Counted from the stretch's first letter, positions 16,854 to 26,442 are shown. The stretch: DNA of 64,000 bases from Micromonospora sp. KC213 (GCF_004348325.1 NZ_SMKF01000004.1:1-64000); one strand, 5' to 3'. Program-made: numbers and translations. Notes: generated from the sequence alone by a model not told the origin.

Positions 16854-17105
16854 GTGGGCCGTACCGAGGTGGAACCCCGGGTCTTCGTACGGGCCACGGA
16901 CTACTGGATCGAGCTGTCGGCGCGCTTCGTCTTACCGGTCCGGGAAGTGCGTGCCATCAAGGACGCGGTGACCCGCACCATCCTCGACCGCCCGGGCGAG
17001 GCCGGCATCCCCGTCACCTCCGCGACGCAGGAGGTGACACTCCGCAACGCCGACGGCGTCCACTGCGCCTACCGCGAGTCGGGCATCACCCGTCGCCCGT
17101 GGTGA
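16854..17105 (+). pseudogene. MscS-family mechanosensitive channel, C-terminal fragment
   Basis: The frame reads EPRVFVRATDYWIELSARFV, LPVREVRAIKDAVTRTILDR, EAGIPVTSATQEVTL. This is the last alpha/beta region of the cytoplasmic vestibule of MscS-like channels. The transmembrane and beta domains are missing. It starts immediately after the tRNA-Arg scar, consistent with truncation at a recombination joint. Confidence 0.65.
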
Positions 17106-17278
17106 CGGTCGGCGCCCGGGTCAAGGACCTCTGCCCGACCTGCGGTGGGAGGCGAAGCCTCACCGGCTCAGCGCCAGTTCCCGCCCGGCGCGGATGCAAG
17201 AACGCCCGTTGCGGTTGATTGGCCGCGTGCGGTGCACATGATCATGAGCGCTGGCAGTGCGCGTGGAAGGATGGTGCG

Positions 17279-17950
17279 GTGCGTGTGCTGCTGGTGGAGG
17301 ACGACGACTCGGTTGCGGAATCGCTCAAGCGCGGGCTGGCGCGGTACGGATTCGAGGTGGACTGGGTCCGCACCGGCGGCGAGGCGTTGGCGGCGTCCGG
17401 GCAGGATCTGGTCCTGCTCGACCTCGGCCTTCCGGACACGGATGGTCTCGACGTCTGTCGCCACCTCCGTTCTCGCAGTGGGGTGCCGATCATCGTCATC
17501 AGCGCCCGCTCGGAGGAAGTCGACCGGGTTGTCGGGCTTGAGATCGGCGCCGACGACTACGTGTCGAAGCCGTTCGGCATTCGTGAGGTGGTCGCCCGGA
17601 TGCGGGCGGTGCTGCGGCGCGTGGGAGTGAACACCGGCACCTCCGACAGCGCGACCGATCAGGTCGTGCTCTCCCAGCGCCTGGTGATCGACCGACGCGC
17701 TCGCCGGGTGACCCTCGACGGTGCCGAGGTCCCGCTCACGCCCAAGGAGTACGACCTGCTCGCGCTCTTGTCCGAGGAGCAGGGCGCCGTGTTCACCCGC
17801 GAACAGATCATGGAAGCGGTGTGGGACGCGAACTGGTTCGGCTCCACCAAGACGCTGGATGTGCACGTCGCCGCACTGCGCCGCAAGCTGGGTGACGTCG
17901 TCGCCATCGAGACGGTACGCGGCGTCGGCTACCGGTTGGCCACACGATGA
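17279..17950 (+). CDS. OmpR/PhoB-family response regulator
   Basis: A 223-residue protein from GTG 17279 (MRVLLVEDDDSVAESL). The receiver has the acidic pair EDD, the phospho-acceptor Asp in LVLLDLGLPD (about residue 48), the Thr/Ser switch VISAR and the Lys in DDYVSKPFG. The C-terminal winged helix is PLTPKEYDLLALL, VFTREQIMEAVW, STKTLDVHVAALRRKL and RGVGYRL. Stop and start of the next gene overlap in an ATGA quartet, so the kinase at 17947 is its partner. Target genes are not obvious; the secreted protein at 19460 is the nearest candidate. Confidence 0.95.
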   Translation: MRVLLVEDDDSVAESLKRGLARYGFEVDWVRTGGEALAASGQDLVLLDLGLPDTDGLDVCRHLRSRSGVPIIVISARSEEVDRVVGLEIGADDYVSKPFGIREVVARMRAVLRRVGVNTGTSDSATDQVVLSQRLVIDRRARRVTLDGAEVPLTPKEYDLLALLSEEQGAVFTREQIMEAVWDANWFGSTKTLDVHVAALRRKLGDVVAIETVRGVGYRLATR

Positions 17951-19308
17951 TCGTCCGCCAGCTCGTGGCGACCTATGTCCTCCTGGTCGCGCTCGCCATC
18001 GGCGGCTTCACGATCCCGGTGGCGGTCACGTTGACGGGGCAGCTTCGCAGCGACACCGAGAGTGCGGTACGTCGAGAGGCGGAGACGGGCGCCAGGCTGC
18101 TCGCCGTGGATGACGATCCGTCGCGGCAGGCGTTGGACAGCCTGGTCGACGCCTTCGAGCGGGAGACGCCGGGGCGCATGGATGTGCTGCTGGCCGGAGG
18201 GCGTCCGGCCGGCCCGCGGCCGATGCCGGTAGCCAGCGACGACGCGGCGTTCTCCGCCGCGTTGGCGGGCCGGGAATGGCAGCGCTGGGGTCATGCCGTG
18301 GCACTGGACGCCGAAGGCCTGGTGCTCGCCGTGCCGGCGCAGGCGGAGAACGGTGAGGTGGTGGGAGCGGTACGAATCAGCTATCCCGCCGCACCCGTCG
18401 ACACGCGGATCCGGGAGATCTGGCTGTTCCGCGTCGCGCTGGCTGTGGCGGTGCTGATCGTGGCGGCGTTGCTGGGCAGTTTGCTCGCGCGGCGCCTGAC
18501 CAGGCCACTGCGGGAACTCAACGAGATGGCGAGCGTGCTCCGCGACGGTGATCTGACCGCGCGGGCCAAGGAGTCCGGGCCCGCCGAGGTACGCACGTTG
18601 GCACGTACGCTCAACACCGCCACGGAGACGATCGACGCCCTGATCCGATCGCAACGGGCGTTCGTCGCTGACGCGTCGCATCAGCTTCGTACGCCGTTGA
18701 CGGCGCTGCGGTTGGCGCTGGACAACATCGCCGACGGCACTGACGACCCCACGACCCGCGAGGACGTCGAACGGGCCACGGCCGAGGTCGTCCGCATGAC
18801 TCGCCTCGTCAACGGCCTGCTGGCGCTGGCGAAGGCGCAGGCCCAGGTGGCCCCGGTGGCACGGGTGCCGGTCAACCGGGTGGTGGCCGAGCGGTTCGAG
18901 ATCTGGCGTGCCGTCGCCGACGACCGGACTGTCGAGCTGCGCCTGGACGCCCCGGCTTCGGACGTCTTCGCCCTCGCCACGCCCGGCCACCTGGAGCAGA
19001 TGCTGGACAACGTGCTCTCCAACGCGCTGGACTTCTCGCCCGGCGAAGGCGTCGTGACGGTGTCGGTCCACCGACAGGACAGCCAGGTGGTGATCACCGT
19101 GCTGGACGACGGCCCCGGGTTGTCGCCGGCCCAGCGGGAACGGGCGTTCGACCGGTTCTGGCGTGGGCCGGCAGGCCAGGGGCGGTCCGGCTTCGGCCTC
19201 GGGTTGGCGATCGTGAAGCAACTCGTGGTGGACAACGGCGGGACGGTGGATCTCGCCGCGGCTCCGTCGGGTGGCGTCGCGGTGCGTATCACCCTGCGCG
19301 CCGCCTGA
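17947..19308 (+). CDS. HisKA sensor histidine kinase with HAMP
   Basis: A 453-residue membrane kinase. TM1 is at residues 8-30 and TM2 near 160-180, enclosing an extracytoplasmic sensor of about 130 residues. A HAMP linker (RRLTRPLRELNEMASVLRDG) follows. The dimerisation helix has the phospho-His in ADASHQLRTPLTAL, then the ATPase has the N box (LSNALDFSP), G1 (DDGPGLS) and G2 (GFGLGLAIVKQL). Overlaps its cognate regulator gene by 4 bases. The signal is unknown. The kinase sits upstream of a secreted SnoaL-like gene read the same way 150 bases later. Confidence 0.95.
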   Translation: MIVRQLVATYVLLVALAIGGFTIPVAVTLTGQLRSDTESAVRREAETGARLLAVDDDPSRQALDSLVDAFERETPGRMDVLLAGGRPAGPRPMPVASDDAAFSAALAGREWQRWGHAVALDAEGLVLAVPAQAENGEVVGAVRISYPAAPVDTRIREIWLFRVALAVAVLIVAALLGSLLARRLTRPLRELNEMASVLRDGDLTARAKESGPAEVRTLARTLNTATETIDALIRSQRAFVADASHQLRTPLTALRLALDNIADGTDDPTTREDVERATAEVVRMTRLVNGLLALAKAQAQVAPVARVPVNRVVAERFEIWRAVADDRTVELRLDAPASDVFALATPGHLEQMLDNVLSNALDFSPGEGVVTVSVHRQDSQVVITVLDDGPGLSPAQRERAFDRFWRGPAGQGRSGFGLGLAIVKQLVVDNGGTVDLAAAPSGGVAVRITLRAA

Positions 19309-19459
19309 CGATCTCTCCTCGTGACGGTTAGGTGACAGAAACCTCGGCCAACATTCCCTGGCCCAACCTTTCCAGTTTCCTTTCCCTGCCTTGTCTGGTT
19401 GCTGTACGGCCCTGACTCATAGTTGTTCATAAGCAACTCGACAGAAAAGGGGTTGGGCA

Positions 19460-19963
19460 ATGCGCAGGACAGTTCGAATCCTTGTCGCCGGTGCCGCCGG
19501 TGCTGCCCTGGTGGGTGCACCCACGTTCGCCTGGGCCGACGCGAGTGAGGCCAAGCGCCCGAAGGTCACCGCGACCAAGGCGCAGAAGCCGACCAAGGCG
19601 ACGATTGCCAACCTGTTCACCGAGTGGAACGCGGCGCTGGCCACCGGCGACCCGAACGTGGTCGCGGACCGGTACGCGAACGACGCCGTACTGCTCCCGA
19701 CGGTCTCGAACCAGGTGCGTACCAACCGTGCGCAGATCGTCGACTATTTCGTGCACTTCCTCGAGAAGAAGCCGCACGGCGAAATCAAGCAGTCCTACAT
19801 CAACATTCTCGATGAGAACAGCGCTATCGACACAGGTGTTTACGTGTTCACGTTGGCTGCCACTGGTCAGCAGGTCGAGGCCCGCTACACATACGTCTAC
19901 GAGCTGCGCAATGGCGAGTGGAAGATCGTCAACCACCACTCGTCGGCTATGCCCGAAGGCTGA
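19460..19963 (+). CDS. Secreted SgcJ/EcaC- or CaMKII-association-domain-like (NTF2-fold) protein
   Basis: A 167-residue protein. A signal peptide is evident (MRRTVRILVAGAAGAALVG, cleavage after FAWA). The mature part has a Lys-rich linker, then an NTF2-like domain: IANLFTEWNAALATGDPNVV, ADRYANDAVLLPTVS, QVRTNRAQIVDYFVHFL, and the strand ELRNGEWKIVNHHSS, as in SgcJ/EcaC and CaMKII-association-like proteins. It is exported; the ligand or substrate is unknown. A dyad AGTTG-N8-CAACT at 19421-19438 lies just upstream and could be a binding site for the neighbouring response regulator. Confidence 0.86.
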   Translation: MRRTVRILVAGAAGAALVGAPTFAWADASEAKRPKVTATKAQKPTKATIANLFTEWNAALATGDPNVVADRYANDAVLLPTVSNQVRTNRAQIVDYFVHFLEKKPHGEIKQSYINILDENSAIDTGVYVFTLAATGQQVEARYTYVYELRNGEWKIVNHHSSAMPEG

Positions 19964-19981
19964 CAGGTTCCGGTCGGCTCA

Positions 19982-20023
19982 GGCGTAGGTGTCCTCCCCG
20001 ATGCCGTGGAGAACACCTACGCC
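19982..20023 (+). terminator. Intrinsic terminator after the secreted NTF2-fold gene
   Basis: A perfect 11-bp inverted repeat (19982-19992 with 20013-20023) with a 20-base loop begins 18 bases after the stop codon. Confidence 0.82.
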
Positions 20024-20059
20024 CGCCGCCCGCCTTGGGCTCCCCGGAGGTGTGGACCC

Positions 20060-20160
20060 GCGCTCGTCCTCGGTCTGGTCACCGGTGGCATCGAGACCAG
20101 CACCGCCGTCGCCGCCGTTGTGCTGTACCGCATCATCAGCTTCGGACTCATCATCGACGC
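20060..20160 (+). pseudogene. Possible remnant of a YbhN/LPG-synthase-type membrane protein
   Basis: A short open stretch reads LVTGGIETSTAVAAVVLYRI, ISFGLIIDAG. This resembles the last transmembrane repeats of lysylphosphatidylglycerol-synthase/YbhN-type proteins, where a Gly-rich helix is followed by LYRxxSF. Nothing on either side continues the fold. The match is short and the call tentative. Confidence 0.35.
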
Positions 20161-20229
20161 AGGATTGTCACCTGGGCCGTCATCCAGTACCGCAGCCGGC
20201 ATCGTCTTTCTCCGCCAGCCCTCCGGCCG

Positions 20230-22558
20230 TCACTTTCCGGCGCCTCTCAGCGTGAATCTGGCGGAGATCGCCGTTGCCGCCAGCGCCAGGGTCGCCACGG
20301 CGGCGACCACCGTGAGGTAGGTGTGCGGCGGCACATGCGGCATCGATGACCCCGTCGTGCCGGTGCTGAACGCCACGAGCGTTACCAGCGAGATCGCCGT
20401 ACCGATGAGCACCGAGATGGTCGTCGCCGTCACCGTCTCCGCACGCAACATCCGTGCTGCCTGCCGGCGCGTGGTGCCCACCTTGAGGAGCAGGGCGAGC
20501 TCCCGCGTCCGATCCATGGTGGACATGGTCAGCGTGTTGACCACGCTGATCGCGCAGAAGGCGATGATCAGGCCCATGGCGACGTACGTCACCGCCGCAT
20601 TGGGCGTGTCGGACTCCTGCGCGGCCGTTGCCTGGTCAAGCACGGTCACGCCGGGGAGTGCGCGTTCCAGTGCCTCGCGGTTGCCGCCGGCGACCAGCAC
20701 GGTGCCGCGTGGGTCGTCAACGTGGCCCACGACGAGGCGGTGGGGCAGGGTCAGATCGCCGAAGCCGAGGCCACGGGCGTAGATCGCGGCGACCTGTGCC
20801 GTGGCGGGGGTGCCGTCGCCGAGCACCAGCCGCAGTTCGTCGCCGATGTCGACGTTGAGGCGATCGGCCGCCGGTCCGGCTGATCGCGGCCGACGTGTTA
20901 CCGAACCCGTCGAGCGAGCCCACCATCACCTTGAGATCCATCGTTTGGGCCAGACCTTCGGGAGTGACGGCCTGGGCCGAGTACCTCCCGAGGTTGATCC
21001 TGACCGACGTGTGCAGCACCTCGGTGGCGGCGCGCACGCCGGGAATCTCGCGTACGGCGCCCGCGGAAGTACCCGGGCCAAGCACGTAGTCGGCCCTGAC
21101 ACCGGCGTTCCTCTCGCCCTGGGCGGCGTGCTCCACGGTGGTCTGCATGAACAGGATCGTGCATGTCATCGCCGTCACCAGGGTCAGCGGCGTGATGAGC
21201 GAGGCGAACCGCCCGGTCTCCGCGCGAAGGTTCTTGCGCGCAAGGTAGCCGGCGACGCCGGGCCCCCGCAGTGGCAGCGCCGTCACCACCCGCGCGATCA
21301 GTGGCCCGAGCAGCGCCACCGCCGTGGTCCACAGCAACGCGGTGAGCATGGTGACCGGGCTGGAGGCCGCCTCGGTGGACAGGGACGACAGCACGATCGT
21401 CAGCGTGACGGCGCCGGCCGTGACGAGCAGGCCGGCGACCAGCCGGACCCACGGGAGTCGGGCCGTCGGCATCGCCGTCTCGCCCAGCGCCTCCACCGGC
21501 CTGATCGTGGTGGCACGCCGAACGGAGATGCGCGCCGCGACCCACGCGGCCACCAGTGTGGTCAACGCCGCGACGATCGACGGGAACGGGCTGAGGACCA
21601 GTCGCAGGTTGTCCGGCACGGCACCCAGGTCGACGAACACGGCCCGGAGCCAAAACCCCAGCAGAATTCCGGAACCGGAGCCGATCAGTCCGGCGATCAT
21701 GCTGATGAGCAGGGCCTCCCGGCCGATGAGGTGCCTGGCCTGGCGTGGCGTGGCACCGACGGCGCGGATCAGAGCGATCTCACTCCTGCGCTGCTGCATC
21801 GACAGGGCGAACGTGCCCACGACGACCAGGATCGCCACGAGCAGGGAGGTGCCACCGAGTGCGCCGCCCAGGCTGATGAGTCTGATCCGGGCGTTCTCCG
21901 CGTCGGGGAACTCGACCGCGCCGCGCTCGTCGCCGGTGTACGTGACCGCGCCCGGCACGGCGACGTCGACCCTGGGAAACACGCCGATGGCGGTCACCTG
22001 CCCGGCGTGCCCGGCCAGCCGGCGGGCGGTGTCGGTGGAGAAGAAGATCGTGTCCTGGTTGGGCAGGGCCTGGGCGGTCACTCCGACGACGCGGTACCCG
22101 GGAATCGCCCGGCCGGAGTGGCGGGCATCCACGACCACTTCGTCCGCGGCGCTGGGTGCGCGGCCCTGGGCGAGAGTGAAGGGGGTGAGCGCGGCCGACT
22201 CCCATCCGTGGGCGGTGAAGCCGGCGTACGGGAAGGTCACCTCGGTGACGACCTTCGTGACGCCGGGGATGCGCCCGATCTCCTCCGCGAGAGAGGCGGA
22301 GATCCACCGGCGCTCGGAGAGGATTTTGGCTTTCTCCTTGCCGCTCTTCTTGGTCATCCGGGCGTACTGGTCGCCTGCCACGATCACCGGCGTGCCGGCG
22401 TACCGCTCGGGTGCCACGCTGCCGCGCAGGCCGGTCTCCAGCAGCATCCCGCATGCGGTCACCAGCGCGGCGGCGCACAGCAGGGCCACGAACGCGCCCG
22501 CGAATCCGGCCTTGCGATGCCGGAGCGTCTTCCATGCGAAGGACATCATCAGTTCCAC
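20230..22558 (-). pseudogene. FtsX/MacB-type ABC transporter permease, interrupted by one frameshift
   Basis: Two overlapping frames make one protein of about 776 residues. The first (22558-20717) has a TM segment near the N-terminus, a large extracytoplasmic domain, and FtsX TM blocks (SLLVAILVVVGTFALSMQQRR, then ALIRAVGATPRQARHLIGRE). The second (20826-20230) supplies the second periplasmic part and the last FtsX block (VAMGLIIAFCAISVVNTLTM, ELALLLKVGTTRRQAARML). The join is in GGCGGCC near 20865-20872, where one extra G moves ISRTGG out of frame with ADRLNVDIGDEL. The gene overlaps the ATPase gene by 10 bases. If the shift is real, the exporter is dead; a sequencing error would restore it. 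Confidence 0.85.
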
Positions 22559-23286
22559 GCCCCCAGTCGGGTCATGCGCTCGGCCACCATGTCGGCGCTC
22601 GGGCCCGTCATCGCGTCTACGATTCGGCCGTCGGCCAGGAAGAGAACGGTGTCGGCGTACGAGGCCGCCACCGGGTCGTGGGTCACCATCACCACGGTCT
22701 GGCCGAGCGCCGAGACGACCTCCCGCAGCAGCGTCAGCACGTCGCGGGCGGTCATGGTGTCCAGCGCGCCGGTCGGTTCGTCGCCGAACACCACCTCCGG
22801 CCTGGTGACCAGTGCCCGGGCGAGCGCGACCCGCTGCTGCTGCCCGCCGGAAAGCTGAGCCGGGCGGTGGCCGGCGCGTCCGGCGAGGCCCACCCGGTGC
22901 AGGATCTCGTCCAGCCAGGCCCGATCGACCCGGGCGCCGGCCAGCATGAGCGGCAGCGTGATGTTCTCGGTCACGGTCAGCGCGGAGACCAGGTTGAACG
23001 CCTGGAACACAAAGCCGACGCGCTCGCGCCGCAGCTTGGTCAGGGCGTTCTCGTCCATGCCCGCCAGCGCGGTGTCGCCCAGCCGCACCGATCCCGAGCT
23101 GGGCACGTCAAGCCCGGCCGCGCAGTGCAGAAACGTGCTCTTGCCCGAGCCGGACGGGCCCATGACGGCGGTGAACGTTCCCCTGGGAATGCCGACTGTC
23201 ACCTCGCGCAGGGCGGCCACAGAGCCCTGGCCCCTGCCGAACACCTTGCTCACCGCGTCCAAACGCACTGCTTCTGTCATGAACAC
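22549..23286 (-). CDS. ABC transporter ATP-binding protein (MacB/LolD-like)
   Basis: A 245-residue ATPase. Walker A is GPSGSGKST (about residues 41-49), the Q loop is in FVFQAFNLVSALTVTENI, the signature is LSGGQQQRVALARAL, Walker B VVFGDEPTGALD, and the H loop VMVTHDP. The 'PTGALD' and 'NLVSALTV' features place it with MacB/LolD/BceA ATPases that pair with FtsX-type permeases. It overlaps the permease start by 10 bases. Transcribed away from the LuxR-type response regulator at 23372, with about 85 bases between starts, which may hold the promoter that the regulator controls. Confidence 0.94.
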   Translation of the reverse strand: MFMTEAVRLDAVSKVFGRGQGSVAALREVTVGIPRGTFTAVMGPSGSGKSTFLHCAAGLDVPSSGSVRLGDTALAGMDENALTKLRRERVGFVFQAFNLVSALTVTENITLPLMLAGARVDRAWLDEILHRVGLAGRAGHRPAQLSGGQQQRVALARALVTRPEVVFGDEPTGALDTMTARDVLTLLREVVSALGQTVVMVTHDPVAASYADTVLFLADGRIVDAMTGPSADMVAERMTRLGAWN

Positions 23287-23371
23287 AAGCCTGCTGATCC
23301 GCGTTTCGGATCACCAGAGAGCTGATCATGAGCCGGCCATGACCTCATCATGATCCGGACATAATTGGCGG

Positions 23372-23980
23372 ATGGTCCGCATGCTTCTGGCCGAGGACCA
23401 GCACGTCATCAGGGAGGCCCTGGTGGCCCTGCTCGGCCTCGCACCTGATATCGAGGTCGTCGCGTCGGTCGAGTCCGGGCACGCCGCGGTCGCCGCCGCG
23501 CTGGTCCACCGGCCCGACGTGGCAGTGCTGGATGTTGACATGCCGGGCAAGATCGACGGGCTCGACGCCGCCGGCGAGCTGCGTGCCAAGCTGCCGCAGT
23601 GCCGCACGCTCATCCTCACCGGGCACGGCAAGCCGGGTCACCTGCGCCGCGCGCTCGCCTCCCAGGTGGACGGCTTCGTGCTGAAGACCGCCTCACCGGA
23701 GGAGCTGACGGCCGCGATCAGGAAGGTCGCGCGCGGCGAGCGGGTTCTCGACCCGTTGCTCGCCAGTACCGCGTGGAACCTCGCCGACAACCCGCTCACT
23801 CCTCGTGAGGTCGAGGTTCTGCGGTTGGTGGCGGACGGATCCGAGCCGCCGGAGATCGCCGGTCAGCTGTTCCTGGGCGCGGGCACGGTCCGCAACTACA
23901 TCACCGCGACCGTCGCCAAGCTCAACGCCCGTAACCGCACCGACGCGGTGCGCGTCGCCTCCGAGGCGGGCTGGATCTAG
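23372..23980 (+). CDS. NarL/DesR-type response regulator
   Basis: A 202-residue protein. The receiver has AEDQHVIREALVALL, the phospho-Asp in VAVLDVDMPG (about residue 54), the Thr in LILTGHG and the Lys in GFVLKTASPEEL. The C-terminal LuxR helix-turn-helix is LTPREVEVLRLVADG, IAGQLFLGAGTVRNYITATVAKL. The pattern is that of DesR-like regulators that pair with short DesK-type kinases. Its stop codon overlaps that of the convergent kinase gene in a CTAG quartet that serves as TAG on both strands. It probably controls the adjacent ABC exporter. Confidence 0.94.
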   Translation: MVRMLLAEDQHVIREALVALLGLAPDIEVVASVESGHAAVAAALVHRPDVAVLDVDMPGKIDGLDAAGELRAKLPQCRTLILTGHGKPGHLRRALASQVDGFVLKTASPEELTAAIRKVARGERVLDPLLASTAWNLADNPLTPREVEVLRLVADGSEPPEIAGQLFLGAGTVRNYITATVAKLNARNRTDAVRVASEAGWI

Positions 23981-25956
23981 GTCGGGACCCAGGCGAGCGT
24001 GGGTGCGGTGGCGGTCAGCTCGAACCAGCCGTCCTCCTGCGTGACGGCCAGCCATCCGTCCAGCGCCGCCAGGCGGGTGGTGAGGTTGCCGATGCCGGCC
24101 GAGCCGCGGCGGCCCGGCGAGGAGCGTGCGCCGTCGTTGCGCACGCTCAGCCGTACGGTGCCGTCTCGTGCGGAAGTCGTGATCGCGCACCGGCGTGCGG
24201 TGCTGTGCCGCAGGACGTTGGTGACGGCCTCCCTGAGCACGACGCCGAGCGTGGTGTCCACGTCCTTGCCGAGAGCGTCGTGGCCCAGATCGAGCTCGAC
24301 CGTGATCCCGGCGGCTGTCAGGAGCGAGCGTGCTGACTCCGCCTCCGCGGTCACTGACAGCTGCCTGCGCTCGCCCGAGACCGAACGCAGATCCTCCATC
24401 GCCCGCTCGGTCATCATCATGACGTCGACGAGTTCCTTCCGCGCCCGGTCGGCGTCGAGGCGGCGGGCGAGTTCGCACTTGAGCAGAATCGCCGCCAGCG
24501 TGTGGCCGAGGAGGTCGTGCAGGTCGCGGGCGGCGCGCAGCCGTTCCTCGACGACGGCCGCGCGGGCCAGACCGTCTCTCGACTCGTGCAGCTCCCTGGT
24601 CAGCTGGGCGAGTTTGAGCAGGCCGTACATGACCAGGCCGGTCACCACCGTGCTGAGCGCGTAGTTCACGGTTCGCGGTGCCGGCAGCCCGAGCAGTACC
24701 CCGGTGGTCGCGACGGCGGCCACGATCGCCGCCACCAGCGGCACCGCCACCGTCCAGGAGAAGGCTAGTAGGACCGGCCCCGCCAGGAACCCGGCCACCC
24801 CCAGCCAGCTGTGCCCGAACCAGGGCAGCGGCGCGAACGTCAGTACCGCCATGATGGACAGCGCCACGGGATGACGGCCCTCGACGAAGCGTAGCTGCAT
24901 GAAGACGATGACGGCCAGCGGCGCGAGCAGCCACAGCGAGCCGGCCAGCAGCAGCGCCTTGGCCGAGAAGCCGACCAGGACGGTGGCCAGCAACGCGATC
25001 GGCAGCATGTTGTCGCGGGCGGGTCTGGCCTGCGGGCGGGTCGCGGGCAGCGTGGCCACCACGGTCAGCGACGCGTCATCGGCGAGTTCGACGGTGAGCG
25101 TTCCGCCCGCCGCATCGATCTGGGCGGGCAGGTCGCCGAAACTGTCATCGTCGGCCGTCGTCGCGCCGTCGTGGGAGACACGGAGCCGGATGGTGGAGCC
25201 CTCGACGGAGGTCTCGATCCGGCAGGTGCTGGCGGTGCGGTGCCGTACGATCTCCGTCACGGCCTCGCGGAGTACCGCCGCCACGAGCGCGCCGGCCGGC
25301 CCGAGCGGTTCGGCATGGTTCACGCGTACGTCCGTCGCGACGCCGGCGGCGGTCAGCATCGCCTTGGCGGTGGATATTTCCGGTGTCAGGGACATGGCGC
25401 GGTAGCTCGACGCGGCGGCGCGGGCGTCGGCGAGGGAGCGGCGCGCGGTGTCCACGTCCGGTGTTCCGGCCCGCGCGCCCGCGGCGATCGCGTCGAGTGC
25501 TCTGCCGATGCCGGCGTTGAGTTCGGCGGAGATGCGCAGCCGTTCCTCGGCCGCCGCCGTCATCGCGAGCGACAATCTGGCGGCGTTCACCTCGTCGATC
25601 CGGTCGATCATCGTGGTCAGGCCGTAGGTGACCAGGGCAATCAGCACCATGCTGATCAGCGGGTCGGTCGGGCCGAGCAGGGCGGCGCTCACCGCCACCG
25701 CCGGGGCGAGCGGCCACATCGAGGTCAGCAGCAACGACCCGCCGACGAAGCCGAGGATGCCGACGGAGGAACCGAACAGCAGCACGGACCCGTACGCCAT
25801 GGCGGCCTGAATCGCGACCAGCCACCACGATCGTCGCCAGGCGAAGGCGACCTGCACCCCGAACACGGCCACCGCCAGGGGCGACCCCGCCGCGACGTAG
25901 ATGCTCGCGAAACCCGCGAACACCACCACGACGATCAGCTTGGCCCGGTTGTGCAC
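23977..25956 (-). CDS. Tandem DesK-type (HisKA_3) histidine kinase with degenerate first module
   Basis: A 659-residue membrane protein made of two copies of the same module. Module 1 (residues 1-305) and module 2 (about 315-659) each have a block of TM helices, a coiled coil, a dimerisation helix and an ATPase domain. Module 2 is complete: phospho-His480 in ARDLHDLLGH, Asn580 in LREAVTNVLRH, then RNDGA and GIGNLTTRL. In module 1 the aligned residues are Asn147 (ISAELNAGIG) and Glu235 (LREAVTEIVRH), and the G2 region is lost, so it should neither phosphorylate nor bind ATP normally. It likely acts as a built-in sensor or inhibitory half. It faces its probable partner regulator tail to tail. 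Confidence 0.92.
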   Translation of the reverse strand: MHNRAKLIVVVVFAGFASIYVAAGSPLAVAVFGVQVAFAWRRSWWLVAIQAAMAYGSVLLFGSSVGILGFVGGSLLLTSMWPLAPAVAVSAALLGPTDPLISMVLIALVTYGLTTMIDRIDEVNAARLSLAMTAAAEERLRISAELNAGIGRALDAIAAGARAGTPDVDTARRSLADARAAASSYRAMSLTPEISTAKAMLTAAGVATDVRVNHAEPLGPAGALVAAVLREAVTEIVRHRTASTCRIETSVEGSTIRLRVSHDGATTADDDSFGDLPAQIDAAGGTLTVELADDASLTVVATLPATRPQARPARDNMLPIALLATVLVGFSAKALLLAGSLWLLAPLAVIVFMQLRFVEGRHPVALSIMAVLTFAPLPWFGHSWLGVAGFLAGPVLLAFSWTVAVPLVAAIVAAVATTGVLLGLPAPRTVNYALSTVVTGLVMYGLLKLAQLTRELHESRDGLARAAVVEERLRAARDLHDLLGHTLAAILLKCELARRLDADRARKELVDVMMMTERAMEDLRSVSGERRQLSVTAEAESARSLLTAAGITVELDLGHDALGKDVDTTLGVVLREAVTNVLRHSTARRCAITTSARDGTVRLSVRNDGARSSPGRRGSAGIGNLTTRLAALDGWLAVTQEDGWFELTATAPTLAWVPT

Positions 25957-26033
25957 CGGTGCAGCCTACGAAGCATCCCGGCGGGATTCCGATCAGGGGC
26001 GGCTCGTCCGGCGGAGGCGGCGCGGCCGACGTC

Positions 26034-26245
26034 GGCCTGGACCACTACCAGGTGCGCCGGTACGACGCCTGGTGCCGGCACATAACGCTCGTTCTGTGCG
26101 CCCACGCCTACCTCGCCGTCACCGCCGCCCACGCCCAACCACACCCATCGATGGTCACGAGTGGCGACGCCGACACCAACACCGCGCCAAAACAGCCCAC
26201 TACCAGCGAAGACACCGACTCCACCAGACGCTGTTGAAGTACTAG
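26034..26245 (+). pseudogene. IS701-type transposase C-terminal remnant 1
   Basis: The frame reads GLDHYQVRRYDAWCRHITLV, LCAHAYLAVTAAHAQ and, after a shift, WRRRHQHRAKTAHYQRR with a stop at 26245. This is the C-terminal end of IS701-family transposases, where the YQVR and WYRHITL motifs carry conserved positions of the catalytic core. The rest of the element is absent. A related remnant is at 58939-59232. Confidence 0.7.
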
Positions 26246-26442
26246 ATGGCGGCAGCTGCACACCCCGCCGAGTTCGGTCTACGTCCAGCGACTCGCCGCC
26301 CGACAGCGCGATCCGATGAGGTGACGCTGCGCGAACGGCCATTCCTGAGCCAGTCGTTTCCTCGGCTTGCGATCTGCCGAACCGAGTACACTCGATCATG
26401 GGCAGTTGAGCGCATCCATCGAGGATAGTTACTTACGGCTAG

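Noticed and set aside
17929..19221. A 430-residue open frame antisense to the histidine kinase
   Set aside because: Repetitive, no domain; the opposite strand holds complete HAMP, HisKA and ATPase motifs.
20801..22858. A 685-residue open frame on the plus strand across the permease gene
   Set aside because: Low-complexity Arg/Asp/His-rich translation opposite a protein with FtsX motifs; no domain.
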